60,349 bases of DNA from Oscillospiraceae bacterium (GTDB taxonomy: Bacteria; Bacillota; Clostridia; Oscillospirales; Ruminococcaceae), in NCBI GenBank assembly GCA_022770625.1, contig JALEHK010000003.1, positions 1 to 60,349 of the forward strand. The letters run 5' to 3'. Each line of letters opens with the position of its first letter. The stretch's first letter is position 1. Below, piece after piece: positions 47,860-55,740 of this stretch. A model generated the notes under the pieces. It made no database searches. It saw only the letters and a program-made list of their open reading frames with translations, and had not been told where the DNA came from. Position numbers and translations under genes: made by a program.

Positions 47860-48516
47860 TCAAACGGTTCCCGGGCGGTTTTTTTCCATCTCGGTCTGCT
47901 GAAGCCGTTCGGCGCGCCGGTGCTTGTAGATTACGATCCCGGCAATACCGATCCCGGCAAGCGTCAGCACCGGATCGCGCAGTAAGAATACTACGGTAAT
48001 CAGCCAGCAGGAAAAGGTAACGATCGTCCGGTGGCTGTGGGATGGGATGCGGACAAGAACCGAGAAGAAGATGTAAAAGGCGGCGAGCAGGACCGCCGGC
48101 CGAAAGTCGGGCAGGAGTCCCAACAGCACCCCGAAGGAGACTGCGATCGCCTTTCCGCCCTTTCCGCCGTAAAAACAGCTCCATGCGTGCCCGATGACCG
48201 GAGCGATGAGCACAAGCGCAAATCCCGGACAGGCGGGGGAAAGGTATTCCTTGGCGCAGAAAACCGGAAGCATCCCCTTTGCAAGGTCGCACAGCAACAC
48301 CAATATCCCGCAGGGAATCCCTGCCTTCATAAAGGCGTTTGCGGCGCCGGGGTTATGGTCGTCCGCGTTTTCGGTGACATCGATATGACAAAGCCAGAGC
48401 GGAAGAAAATAGGCGCTTAAAAAGCTCCCCGAAAGATACCCAAGCGTACTGAAAAAGAGAGTCTGCCGCCACTGGGAAAGTCCCATCGGCATCAGGTTGG
48501 AAAAAATTCCGATCAT
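47860..48516 (-). CDS. plsY: PlsY-like glycerol-3-phosphate acyltransferase
   Basis: Membrane enzyme that acylates glycerol-3-phosphate from acyl phosphate, the first step of phospholipid synthesis. 218 residues with five or six membrane helices. Conserved loops: LSGSFLSAYF, the DHNPGAANAF motif (usually GSGNxGATN), the HAWSCFYGGKGGKA loop and a late SHSHRT-x region. The first conserved loop is altered relative to PlsY norms. A charged C-terminal tail follows. It overlaps the upstream glycosyltransferase by ATGA. Confidence 0.85.
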   Translation of the reverse strand: MIGIFSNLMPMGLSQWRQTLFFSTLGYLSGSFLSAYFLPLWLCHIDVTENADDHNPGAANAFMKAGIPCGILVLLCDLAKGMLPVFCAKEYLSPACPGFALVLIAPVIGHAWSCFYGGKGGKAIAVSFGVLLGLLPDFRPAVLLAAFYIFFSVLVRIPSHSHRTIVTFSCWLITVVFLLRDPVLTLAGIGIAGIVIYKHRRAERLQQTEMEKNRPGTV

Positions 48517-49652
48517 TTTCCTGTCACAGCCCTTTCGGTAAATTCCGCAATCCGGACAGCGGGATTTTCGGGAATGAGCCTTGCCTGTGCCTTCCGCATC
48601 CGCTGCGCGTTTTCCGAAATGAGCAGCTTTAATCCCCGCTCGATCCGCTGATCGTCGTCCGCCCCCTGACAGGCCGCGCGCCCCTTGAGGAAGAACCGGC
48701 GGTTTGCATCCTCACACTGCGAGATCGCCGGAAGCAGAACGGTCGGAATCCGGCAGAGCGCCGCTTCGGTTGTCGAAAGCCCGCCGGGTTTGGTGAAGAG
48801 AAGGTCGCAGGCCTTCATATACTTCGCCGTCTCGGTCAGATACCCGAAAACAGTGATTCGCCGGTCGATCTGCGCAAAAAGCTCCAGCCGTGCGCGAAGC
48901 TCTTCATTTTTCCCGCATACCACGATCAGCCGGGTCTGTGCGTCGGTCTTTCTGCGCAGCTTCATCACCAGCTGTTCGATATTTCCGGCGCCCATGCTCC
49001 CGCCCATCAGCAGGATATACTTTTCTTCCGGCGAAAATCCGAGCGCCTTTCTGATCTCCTCCCGTTCCTTGGCAGACGGTGGGAAAAAGGCTTCGGGTGC
49101 GGGAATCCCGGCGCAGAACAGCTTCTCTTCCGAAACGCCCCGCCTTACGAAATCCGCTCCGCTTTGTACATCCGGTACTACGTACCAGTCGCAGTCGGTC
49201 TCCTCCCAGAACGGGATCGAGACATGGTCGGTCGCAACGGCGATCGTTGGCGGTAGGGAGATCCCCTGTCTTTTCAGAGCGGTCATCGTTTCGGCGGGAT
49301 AAAGATGCGGCATCAAAACGGCATCGAACCTTTCCGAAAGGATCAGCTTCCCGAGTGCGTCGGCCAGTCTGCCGCTGTTCGCGTAATAAACGGGGGACTG
49401 GATATGAAGCTGGTGGAAAAGAGTGCCCACGCCGCGTCCGATTCCGTAAACAGCGCGGAAAAGGGCGGGCGAGCGGGTGACAGTATTCATATAAAGCCCG
49501 CAGATCAGCTTATCGACCTGCTTCCCGGCAAGCCCCAAATACTGGTTGAGAAAAACAGTAGTATGCCCCCGTCTTTCAAGCGCCTGCGCAAGCCCAAGCC
49601 CGGCGTCGTTATGACCGCCTCCGGTGCCGCAGGAAAGAATCAGCGCTTTCAT
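48513..49652 (-). CDS. Processive diacylglycerol glycosyltransferase (MGDG-synthase/UgtP type)
   Basis: A 379-residue GT28 protein that likely adds glucose or galactose to diacylglycerol to make membrane glycolipids. N-terminal LSCGTGGGHN is the MGDG-synthase/MurG-type loop; later LLMGGSMGAGNIEQLV and TKPGGLSTTEAALCRIPTVLL bind the UDP-sugar. The chosen ATG at 49652 follows GAAAGGAG. It forms an operon with plsY, joining glycolipid and phospholipid synthesis. Confidence 0.88.
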   Translation of the reverse strand: MKALILSCGTGGGHNDAGLGLAQALERRGHTTVFLNQYLGLAGKQVDKLICGLYMNTVTRSPALFRAVYGIGRGVGTLFHQLHIQSPVYYANSGRLADALGKLILSERFDAVLMPHLYPAETMTALKRQGISLPPTIAVATDHVSIPFWEETDCDWYVVPDVQSGADFVRRGVSEEKLFCAGIPAPEAFFPPSAKEREEIRKALGFSPEEKYILLMGGSMGAGNIEQLVMKLRRKTDAQTRLIVVCGKNEELRARLELFAQIDRRITVFGYLTETAKYMKACDLLFTKPGGLSTTEAALCRIPTVLLPAISQCEDANRRFFLKGRAACQGADDDQRIERGLKLLISENAQRMRKAQARLIPENPAVRIAEFTERAVTGK

Positions 49653-49703
49653 AACATCGACTCCTTTCTGTAAGCTTGTGAAAAATCGAGTGGTTCCACC
49701 CTC

Positions 49704-49732
49704 AGTGTACACGTTCTTTTTAGTAAAGTCAA
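49704..49732 (-). promoter_or_regulatory. Promoter of the glycosyltransferase-plsY operon
   Basis: Minus strand TTGACT, 17-bp spacer, TACACT. Confidence 0.7.
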
Positions 49733-49745
49733 TAGAACAATCGAT

Positions 49746-49786
49746 GAAAAAAGCGCCGGCTCCTTTGTAAAAAGAGCGGCGCTTTC
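49746..49786 (-). terminator. Terminator after the small hypothetical gene
   Basis: Stem AAAGCGCCG.CTC / GAGCCGGCGCTTTTTT on the minus strand. Confidence 0.8.
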
Positions 49787-49796
49787 ACGTTTTTGG

Positions 49797-50042
49797 TTAT
49801 TCGGAAAGCCGGTCGATCAAAACCCGGCGGGCTTCCTCTGCATCCGTAAAGAGGTTTTCGTGTCCGAGAAGATACCGCGCGGCATCTTCCCATTCTTTTT
49901 CGGAATATTCCTCTGTGGGGATCGCACGGAGGATCTTGATCAGCTGCTTTCGGTTTTCCGTGAGATGGAGATTGGAAAGGTAACCGCATCCAACTGCTTC
50001 CGTCAACAGGTCAAGAAGTCCCGCTTGGGAAGATAGGATCAT
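49797..50042 (-). CDS. Small hypothetical protein
   Basis: 81 residues, soluble, mostly helical, with MILSSQAGLLDLLTEAVGCGYLS, then a basic/acidic middle (ENRKQLIKILRAIPTEEYSEKEWEDAARYLLG) and a charged end. I do not recognise the family. Support for coding: AAGGGGTG before the ATG, a TATAAT promoter upstream near 50160 (minus) and a strong terminator right after the stop. Confidence 0.65.
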   Translation of the reverse strand: MILSSQAGLLDLLTEAVGCGYLSNLHLTENRKQLIKILRAIPTEEYSEKEWEDAARYLLGHENLFTDAEEARRVLIDRLSE

Positions 50043-50213
50043 GATTGTACACCCCTTTCCGCGTCAAAAATCAGACTTTTTGGAGCTGTATTCTCATTTC
50101 CGCAATCCGGTATGGAAATGTTAAAAATACGGCTGTTCTGACCATGTTTCCATTTTGTTTTTATTATACACTACCTGTTTCAAAAAGTCTAGCTTTTCGT
50201 TCGCTTTATACAA

Positions 50214-50518
50214 TTAAAATATATTTTCTTGATTTTCATTATTTAACTTTTCTTTGCTTCCGCCGTTTGCCCAACGGAGAAAGGTGCTCTGGGAAACACC
50301 AAGTTGTTCCGCCGCTTCCCGCGAGGAAATATTCCCTTCCTGCCATAGAAAAAGGAGATCGGAAAACGCTTCCGGGCGGGGCGGTTGAAATCCCGTCCGG
50401 ATTGGCGGTCGATGTAGATCTGACCGGATGGGATGGAAAGTCTGCTGAGCGCGATCAGCTGCCGGTCCTCACATTGTTCTCTGGTCGATACCCGTACATA
50501 GCCGTATAGCTTTTGCAT
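50214..50518 (-). pseudogene. Serine recombinase (resolvase) with internal deletion
   Basis: The start (50518 downward) encodes MQKLYGYVRVSTREQCEDRQ with the catalytic Ser in VRVSTREQ, continuing to about residue 48 (DRQSGRDFNRP). A different frame then encodes PEAFSDLLFLWQEGNIS... SREAAEQLGVSQSTFLRW, the C-terminal helix-turn-helix of the same family, ending at 50214. The middle of the catalytic domain is missing and the frames do not match, so the gene is a deletion remnant of a mobile-element recombinase. Confidence 0.85.
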
Positions 50519-50612
50519 GATGATCCTCCTGTCATTTTGCGTGAAATAGTATCTGTCATCATTATAAAGCCCATTCTACATCCCGGAAACCGGCGGATTT
50601 TCATTGAAAGGC

Positions 50613-50641
50613 TTGTAACTTGCTCTGTCATTTGATAAAAT
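50613..50641 (+). promoter_or_regulatory. dCMP deaminase promoter
   Basis: TTGTAA, 17-bp spacer, TAAAAT, followed at once by the hairpin leader repeats. Confidence 0.65.
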
Positions 50642-50775
50642 AATGCTGTGAAACAAGTTTCACGGACGCTACCGTAAGGTAGAATAAATGCTGTGGAGCA
50701 AAGCTCCACGAACGCTACCGAGTTTTGCTTTGCAAAACTCAATAAGGTAAAATAAGTGCTGTGGAGCAAGGTGAA
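50642..50775 (+). repeat. Paired-hairpin leader repeat upstream of the dCMP deaminase
   Basis: Two and a half units. Unit 1 has stem GTGAAAC-AA-GTTTCAC, unit 2 GTGGAGC-AAA-GCTCCAC with a second GAGTTTTG/CAAAACTC hairpin, and a broken third unit keeps only the left arm. ACGCTACCG follows both complete stems; a TAnAAT hexamer precedes each unit. Confidence 0.8.
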
Positions 50776-50823
50776 ATTTAAGATAAAAAGAAAAAGCCCT
50801 GCAAGAAAGGAATGAAAATAAAA

Positions 50824-51309
50824 ATGAAAAGACAGGATTATATCAGCTGGGATCAGTATTTCATGGGCGTTGCGCTTCTGGCCGCCCGCCGGAGCAAGGA
50901 CCCGAGTACACAGGTCGGTGCCTGTATTGTCAGCCGCGACAACATCATCCTCTCGACCGGCTACAATGGCTTTCCGTCCGGCTGCTCGGACGATGAATAT
51001 CCGTGGGCGAGGGAAGGGGCAGACGGTGAGACCAAGTACCCCTATGTGGTTCACGCCGAGCTGAACGCGATCCTGAACTCCGGCGGCCGGAGCCTTCATG
51101 ACGCGCGGATCTATGTCGCTCTTTTTCCCTGCAACGAATGCGCCAAAGCGATCATCCAGTCGGGGATCCGCGAGGTTGTTTACCTTTCGGATAAATACGC
51201 GGGAACACCGACCTATCTGGCTTCCCGCCGGATGCTCCGCTCAGCGGGTGTTGCGGTACGCCAGCTGAAGCCCGATCAGAAAGAGATCACCCTTTCCTTT
51301 GAACCCTAA
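50824..51309 (+). CDS. Deoxycytidylate (dCMP) deaminase family protein
   Basis: Zinc deaminase that makes dUMP for thymidylate synthesis. 161 residues. Zinc and catalytic motifs: HAELNAI (His and proton-shuttle Glu) and PCNECAKAI (two Cys ligands); GYNGFPSGCSD is the substrate loop typical of dCMP deaminases. A GAAAGGA site lies 12 bases before the chosen ATG; an ATG at 50812 directly touches that site. Short gap to the M20 peptidase gene. Confidence 0.92.
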   Translation: MKRQDYISWDQYFMGVALLAARRSKDPSTQVGACIVSRDNIILSTGYNGFPSGCSDDEYPWAREGADGETKYPYVVHAELNAILNSGGRSLHDARIYVALFPCNECAKAIIQSGIREVVYLSDKYAGTPTYLASRRMLRSAGVAVRQLKPDQKEITLSFEP

Positions 51310-51318
51310 GAAAGAAGA

Positions 51319-52440
51319 ATGATGATGAAGCTGAATGAAAAGCGGATACTGGACACCTTTTTCGCCATCACGGCGCTTGATTCCCCGAGCTATCATGAGC
51401 GGAAGATCGCGGAATACCTGAAAAAAGCCTACGCCGAGCTGGAGATTCCGCTGGAAGAGGATTCCTGCGCCCGTATCTTCGGCGGCGATACCGGAAACCT
51501 TTTCGGGCGCTTAAACGGAACGCTCCCCGGTGCGCCGATCCTCTTTTCGGGGCATATGGACACCGTCGAGCCTTCCTGCGGAAAGGTTCCTGTCCTCCAT
51601 ACGGACGGAAAAATTACCTCCGACGGAACGACTGTTCTCGGCGCGGACGACGTTTCCTGCCTGACGGCAATTCTCGAGGCGGTGCGTTACCTGAAGGAGA
51701 CCGGAACCCCTCACCGCGATCTCGAGCTGATGTTCTCGGTTGCCGAGGAGCATTTTTCCGAAGGCTCTCGCCGCTTTGATTATACAAAGCTCCGCTCGAA
51801 GATGGGCTACGTTTTCGATCTGTCGGCCGATATGGGTGCCGCTGCCCTCAAGGCCCCCGGAAGCGTCCACTTCTGGCTGACCGTCCACGGAAAGGCGGCT
51901 CATTCCGGCTTCAACCCTGAGGACGGAATCCATGCGATTTCGATCGCGGCGGACGCGATTTCCCAGCTCACCTTCGGTCATACCGACCCGATCACGATCG
52001 TCAATATTGGCACCATCCACGGCGGCCGCATGACCAATATCATCCCCGAACGCTGTGAGATGGAAGGGGAGATCCGCTCCTATAAGGACGTTCGGATTCA
52101 GGAAGAGCTGGATCATATCGTAGAGGTATTCCGCGCATCGGCTGAAAAATTCGGCGGAAGCATCGAAGAACGGCACGAATGGTGCTATAAAGCGCTGGAT
52201 ACGCCGGAGGATAGCGAGGTTGTCCATTTCTACCGCCGCGCCTGCGAAAAGACTGGCCTTCCCTGTACACTCACCGGAACCTTCGGTATGAGCGACTGCA
52301 ACCACCTCCCCCAGAACGGAATCGAAGGGATCGTCGTCTCGTCGGCCATGTGGAACTGTCACTCGATCGCGGAGTACACGACTGAGGAAGCACTGATCCG
52401 TCTGACCGAGCTGGTGATCACCCTGATGACACAGGAATGA
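51319..52440 (+). CDS. M20-family metallopeptidase (peptidase T-like)
   Basis: A 373-residue zinc exopeptidase or amidohydrolase. Metal ligands and catalytic residues: LFSGHMDTV (His/Asp), VLGADDVSC (bridging Asp), FSVAEEHFSEG (catalytic Glu plus ligand Glu), FDLSADMG and the final HSIAEYT histidine region; GKAAHSGFNPEDG begins the dimerisation lid. The layout is that of PepT-like tripeptidases in Bacillota. Three ATGs in a row (51319-51327) make the exact start uncertain. It is probably co-transcribed with the deaminase. Confidence 0.88.
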   Translation: MMMKLNEKRILDTFFAITALDSPSYHERKIAEYLKKAYAELEIPLEEDSCARIFGGDTGNLFGRLNGTLPGAPILFSGHMDTVEPSCGKVPVLHTDGKITSDGTTVLGADDVSCLTAILEAVRYLKETGTPHRDLELMFSVAEEHFSEGSRRFDYTKLRSKMGYVFDLSADMGAAALKAPGSVHFWLTVHGKAAHSGFNPEDGIHAISIAADAISQLTFGHTDPITIVNIGTIHGGRMTNIIPERCEMEGEIRSYKDVRIQEELDHIVEVFRASAEKFGGSIEERHEWCYKALDTPEDSEVVHFYRRACEKTGLPCTLTGTFGMSDCNHLPQNGIEGIVVSSAMWNCHSIAEYTTEEALIRLTELVITLMTQE

Positions 52441-52492
52441 CCCGAGAGGAGACATTATTTATCTGACTGTCAGTAGTCAATATATAAAAATG

Positions 52493-52539
52493 ACCGTCGG
52501 ATACGCAGTTCTCTACAGACTGCGTATCCGACGGTTTTT
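52493..52539 (+). terminator. Terminator after the M20 peptidase
   Basis: Long stem ACCGTCGGATACGCAG / CTGCGTATCCGACGGT followed by five Ts. Confidence 0.9.
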
Positions 52540-52565
52540 CAAAAATATGGATTGTTATAAAAAAT

Positions 52566-52655
52566 AAAAGAGACAGCCGTCCCTTAGCTGGCCCTTCTTT
52601 CGAAGTCCGCTATAGTGAGATGGGGAACCCCGTCTCGGACGTTACTGTCTCTTTT
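52566..52655 (-). other. 90-nt multi-stem structure downstream of tRNA-Thr
   Basis: Closed by a perfect 11-bp inverted repeat AAAAGAGACAG/CTGTCTCTTTT. Inside are GTCCG/CGGAC arms and, nested in them, GAGA.GGGG-TT-CCCC.TCTC (both read on the minus strand). A T-rich run (TTTTATTTTTT) follows on the minus strand, so the whole could be an elaborate terminator of the tRNA transcript or a small structured RNA. Confidence 0.55.
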
Positions 52656-52658
52656 CTA

Positions 52659-52734
52659 TGGAGCTACTGATCCGATTCGAACGGACGACCTGCTCATTAC
52701 GAGTGAGCTGCTCTGCCAGCTGAGCCACAGTAGC
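52659..52734 (-). tRNA. tRNA-Thr (anticodon CGT)
   Basis: Cloverleaf seen directly on the minus strand: acceptor GCTACTG/CAGTAGC, D stem GCTC/GAGC, anticodon arm GCTCA-CTCGTAA-TGAGC with CGT at 34-36, T arm GTCCG-TTCGAAT-CGGAT. The discriminator is T, and CCA is encoded. Reads ACG codons. Confidence 0.93.
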
Positions 52735-52851
52735 AAACGGGAAAAGGTTTTTCCTCATTACTTGATGTATTATAGCACAAGGAAGTCGGTTTGTAAACCC
52801 TTTTTGAGAAAAATTTTCTTTCAAAAATTCTGATGGATTTTTGAAAATCTC

Positions 52852-52880
52852 TTGACAGATGAGAAAGCCGGTCATATACT
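52852..52880 (+). promoter_or_regulatory. marR-eamA promoter
   Basis: TTGACA, 17-bp spacer, TATACT: near consensus. An AGATA/TATCT pair surrounds A/T-rich DNA just downstream and might be part of a MarR operator. Confidence 0.8.
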
Positions 52881-52930
52881 AGTAGATAGTTGAAATATAA
52901 AAATATTATCTCGGAAAGGAGTAGGAGTAT

Positions 52931-53419
52931 ATGATGGATCCATCCAGACGCCAGATCACTAAAATTGCACGAAATGCTTCCCATTTTGTTCAATCGCTGA
53001 CCCGTCAGCTTGGACTGGGCGCGAGCGAATACGAATTGCTTCACTGCATCCGTAAAAATCCCGGCATCCGTCCGGACACCATCTGCCAGAAGCTGTATAT
53101 GAATAAAAGCGCGGCGGCTCATCTCTGTACAGCACTTGAACGAAAAGGATTGGTCCGCAGGGAGGTCGATCCGGAGGATACGAGGCGGCGGCTCTTTTAT
53201 GCGACAGAAGCGGCCGACAGCTTAAAGGATGACCGCGCGGCACTGGAAGCGTTTTATTACCGGAATCTGATGAGCGGGATCGACGAGGAAAAACTGAAGG
53301 TTTTCCTTGAGGTGCTTGATACCGTTTATACCCGTTCCAAGACCGCACGTCTTGAGGATAACCGGACGCTGTGCGAGACGCTCGAAAGGGAAAAACCGTT
53401 TGAGGAACAAACCGTTTGA
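52931..53419 (+). CDS. MarR-family transcriptional regulator
   Basis: 162 residues with a winged helix (SEYELLHCIRKNPGIRPDTICQ; MNKSAAAHLCTALERKGLVRREVDPEDTRRRLFYAT), the MarR DNA-binding and wing motifs. It precedes a small EamA-type transporter gene, so it may control its own operon and that exporter. GGAAAGGAG site upstream. A 16-bp tandem duplication covers the end of the gene (53396-53427) and moves the stop codon: without it the frame would run to a TAA at 53448-53450 with five other terminal residues. Confidence 0.88.
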   Translation: MMDPSRRQITKIARNASHFVQSLTRQLGLGASEYELLHCIRKNPGIRPDTICQKLYMNKSAAAHLCTALERKGLVRREVDPEDTRRRLFYATEAADSLKDDRAALEAFYYRNLMSGIDEEKLKVFLEVLDTVYTRSKTARLEDNRTLCETLEREKPFEEQTV

Positions 53420-53467
53420 GGAACAAACCGGCAGAACTCCGTCGGATTAAAGAAAGGATTTTGCAGT

Positions 53468-53881
53468 ATGTGGATTGTCTATGCACTTTTATCGTCCGTA
53501 TTCGCGGCCTTTACTTCGATTCTCGCCAAGGTCGGCATCGATGGCGTCAACTCCAATCTCGCGACCGCGATTCGTACCGCCGTCGTCCTTGTGATGGCGT
53601 GGGGCATGGTCTTTATCACCGGAACCCAGAGCGGGATCGCCGAGATCGGGAAAAAGAGCTGGCTGTTTTTGGTTCTCTCGGGTCTTGCGACCGGCGCGTC
53701 CTGGCTGTGCTACTATAAGGCAATGGGCATGGCTCCCGTCTCCAAAGTCGCCCCGATCGATAAGCTGAGTATCGTATTTACACTGATCTTTGCTTTCGTT
53801 TTCCTGCACGAAACGGCTTCGGCCAAATCGATCATCGGCGGCATCCTGATCGCGGCCGGTACGCTGGTCATGGTTTTATAA
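53468..53881 (+). CDS. Half-size EamA-family membrane transporter
   Basis: 137 residues with about five membrane segments (starting WIVYALLSSVFAAFTSILAK), equal to one EamA/DMT repeat. Proteins of this size work as dimers in small metabolite or drug export. YYKAMGMAPVSKVAPIDKLSIVFT is the conserved region of the half-size subfamily. It lies 48 bases after marR; substrate unknown. Confidence 0.85.
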   Translation: MWIVYALLSSVFAAFTSILAKVGIDGVNSNLATAIRTAVVLVMAWGMVFITGTQSGIAEIGKKSWLFLVLSGLATGASWLCYYKAMGMAPVSKVAPIDKLSIVFTLIFAFVFLHETASAKSIIGGILIAAGTLVMVL

Positions 53882-53930
53882 AGCTGTCGTTTTGCCGGAA
53901 AAAGATGAAAAACTTTATCGCTTTTTCCTG

Positions 53931-53959
53931 TTTACAGAAGAGCCGGAAAATGGTATACT
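53931..53959 (+). promoter_or_regulatory. Promoter of the DUF1622 gene
   Basis: TTTACA, 17-bp spacer, TATACT. Confidence 0.7.
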
Positions 53960-54028
53960 AAATCCATATGTCCGGAATCTCTCTTCCGGTCAAAATGAAC
54001 GCCTTCGGGCGGGAACGGAGCCGGATTT

Positions 54029-54406
54029 ATGCAGCTTTACGAAATTCTGGAAAACATCGTCAAAATTATGGCGCAGTACGCGATCGTTCTCTTTGAGATC
54101 GTCGGCGTCATCATCATCGCCTTTTCGGGTATACATGGCGTCTATAACTACGTCCGCCGCGACCCGATGACCCGGCTGAAGCTGGCGAAGGGAATGGCGA
54201 TGGGTCTTGAATTCAAGCTCGGAAGCGAGATTCTCCGTACCGTTTTGGTGCGCGAACTTTCCGAGATTATGATCGTCGGCGCGATCATTCTCCTGCGTGC
54301 GGCGCTGACCTTCCTGATCCACTGGGAGATCAAGAACGAGGAGGCCGAGACGGAGGCGAATATGAGCGTCCATCACGAGTCCGAATCACCTGAAACAGAA
54401 AAATGA
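54029..54406 (+). CDS. DUF1622-family membrane protein
   Basis: 125 residues, with two hydrophobic segments (residues 15-35: YAIVLFEIVGVIIIAFSGI; 82-100: IMIVGAIILLRAALTFLIHW) and a conserved RLKLAKGMAMGLEFKLGSEILRT stretch between them, the pattern of DUF1622. The C-terminal 25 residues are acidic and disordered. Function unknown. Own promoter and terminator. Confidence 0.82.
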   Translation: MQLYEILENIVKIMAQYAIVLFEIVGVIIIAFSGIHGVYNYVRRDPMTRLKLAKGMAMGLEFKLGSEILRTVLVRELSEIMIVGAIILLRAALTFLIHWEIKNEEAETEANMSVHHESESPETEK

Positions 54407-54414
54407 CTCCATTC

Positions 54415-54455
54415 ATCCTCCGATGAGAGAACGTTCTCCCGCCGGAGGATTTTTT
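54415..54455 (+). terminator. Terminator after the DUF1622 gene
   Basis: ATCCTCC/GGAGGAT stem with six Ts. Confidence 0.75.
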
Positions 54456-54464
54456 GCAATTCCC

Positions 54465-54493
54465 TTGACGCTTTCTAAAAGTTGTGCTATACT
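54465..54493 (+). promoter_or_regulatory. tyrA promoter
   Basis: TTGACG, 17-bp spacer, TATACT with extended TGC. Confidence 0.75.
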
Positions 54494-54535
54494 TTTACAC
54501 ATAAAACCACTAAAGTATGAAGGGAAAGAAATCAG

Positions 54536-55402
54536 ATGAAGATAGCGGTTGTCGGAATGGGACTGATCGGCGGCTCTTTCTGCCGCGCCATTAAAAAGAA
54601 AACAAAGCATATCTGCTACGGCTGGAACCGTTCGCCCGCCGTTTTGCAGGCAGCGCTTTCCGAAGAGGCGATCGACGGAGTCATCACGGATCTTACCGAA
54701 CTTCGGAATTTTGATCTGGTCATTCTGGGCTTCCATCCTGAACTGACCATCAGTTTTGTGGAGGAGCATATCGACTGCTTTCCGAAAAACGGTCTGACGA
54801 TCGATACCTGCGGCGTCAAGGAGAGCATCGTCTCAGTTTTGCAGCCGCTGTTCGATCAGGCGGGCGCACCTTTTATCGGGACGCATCCGATGGCCGGACG
54901 GGAATTTTCTGGATTTAACTATTCTCTCGCCACTCTTTACGACGGTGCGAGCTTTATCATGACCCCGCCCGAAAAGGCGGATCCAGCGCATATCGAACTG
55001 CTGCGGAATTTTGCGCGGGAGGTCGGTTTCACCCGGATCGTCGAGACCGACCCGAAAACCCATGACGCGACCATTGCTTTTACTTCGCAGGTGGCTCATG
55101 TCCTTTCCAACGCTTATGTCAAAAGCCCGACCTTAAAGAATCAGAGCGGTTTTTCTGCCGGCTCTTTTAAGGATCTTTCCCGCGTGGCGCGCCTAAACTC
55201 CGGGATGTGGACGGAACTGTTCATGATGAACCGGGAAGCGCTGATTTTTGAGATCGATACCCTCGTCAAGCATCTCTCGCAGTACAGCAACGCCTTAAAG
55301 GCGGACGACCGTGAAGGACTTTATACCCTGCTTAAAGAGGGGAGCGACTTAAAGGAATGGTCGCTGGAACGGGATGCAAAAACCGAGATAAAAGGAAAAT
55401 GA
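54536..55402 (+). CDS. tyrA: Prephenate dehydrogenase
   Basis: NAD(P)-dependent oxidative decarboxylation of prephenate to 4-hydroxyphenylpyruvate for tyrosine synthesis. 288 residues; VVGMGLIGGSFCRAI is the dinucleotide-binding loop, GTHPMAGRE contains the substrate-binding His/Arg, and SQVAHVLSNA is the conserved helix with the catalytic His. No ACT or chorismate mutase domain is fused. It stands alone with its own promoter and terminator; no other shikimate gene is near. Confidence 0.92.
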   Translation: MKIAVVGMGLIGGSFCRAIKKKTKHICYGWNRSPAVLQAALSEEAIDGVITDLTELRNFDLVILGFHPELTISFVEEHIDCFPKNGLTIDTCGVKESIVSVLQPLFDQAGAPFIGTHPMAGREFSGFNYSLATLYDGASFIMTPPEKADPAHIELLRNFAREVGFTRIVETDPKTHDATIAFTSQVAHVLSNAYVKSPTLKNQSGFSAGSFKDLSRVARLNSGMWTELFMMNREALIFEIDTLVKHLSQYSNALKADDREGLYTLLKEGSDLKEWSLERDAKTEIKGK

Positions 55403-55407
55403 TCCTC

Positions 55408-55447
55408 ATGTCCTGCACCTGCTCTCAGGTGCAGGACATTTTTTTAT
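55408..55447 (+). terminator. tyrA terminator
   Basis: Perfect 14-bp stem ATGTCCTGCACCTG with its complement and seven Ts. Confidence 0.92.
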
Positions 55448-55456
55448 TTTTATGAG

Positions 55457-55561
55457 CCAATTCACTTAAAGTGGATTGGCGTGGATGAAATCTGATTGAA
55501 TCAGATATTATCCTGTTCTATAGTGCAGGATTTTTGAGCCAATTCACTTAGAGTGAATTGG
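55457..55561 (+). promoter_or_regulatory. Paired palindromic sites upstream of the rhamnosidase
   Basis: Two near-identical 23-bp inverted repeats, CCAATTCACTT...AGTG(A/G)ATTGG, at 55457-55479 and 55539-55561, each within a GAGCCAATTC...GGCGTGGAT block; centres are 82 bp apart. A related CCAATTTTATGAGC half-site follows near 55595. They lie upstream of the promoter, where an activator would bind. Confidence 0.6.
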
Positions 55562-55624
55562 CGTGGATAAACTCTGCTCATATTTGATTATTTGCCAATT
55601 TTATGAGCAAAACTGCCGCTCCTA

Positions 55625-55653
55625 TTGCAATCTCTACTGCTTTTTATTATAAT
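55625..55653 (+). promoter_or_regulatory. Rhamnosidase promoter
   Basis: TTGCAA, 17-bp spacer, TATAAT. Confidence 0.75.
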
Positions 55654-55740
55654 AAATCTATAAAAATCAAGTTCTATACCTGCTGAAAATCGTAAGCGGG
55701 TAAAAATGTAACGTCACTTTCAGAAAGGAACGGTTCCAAT

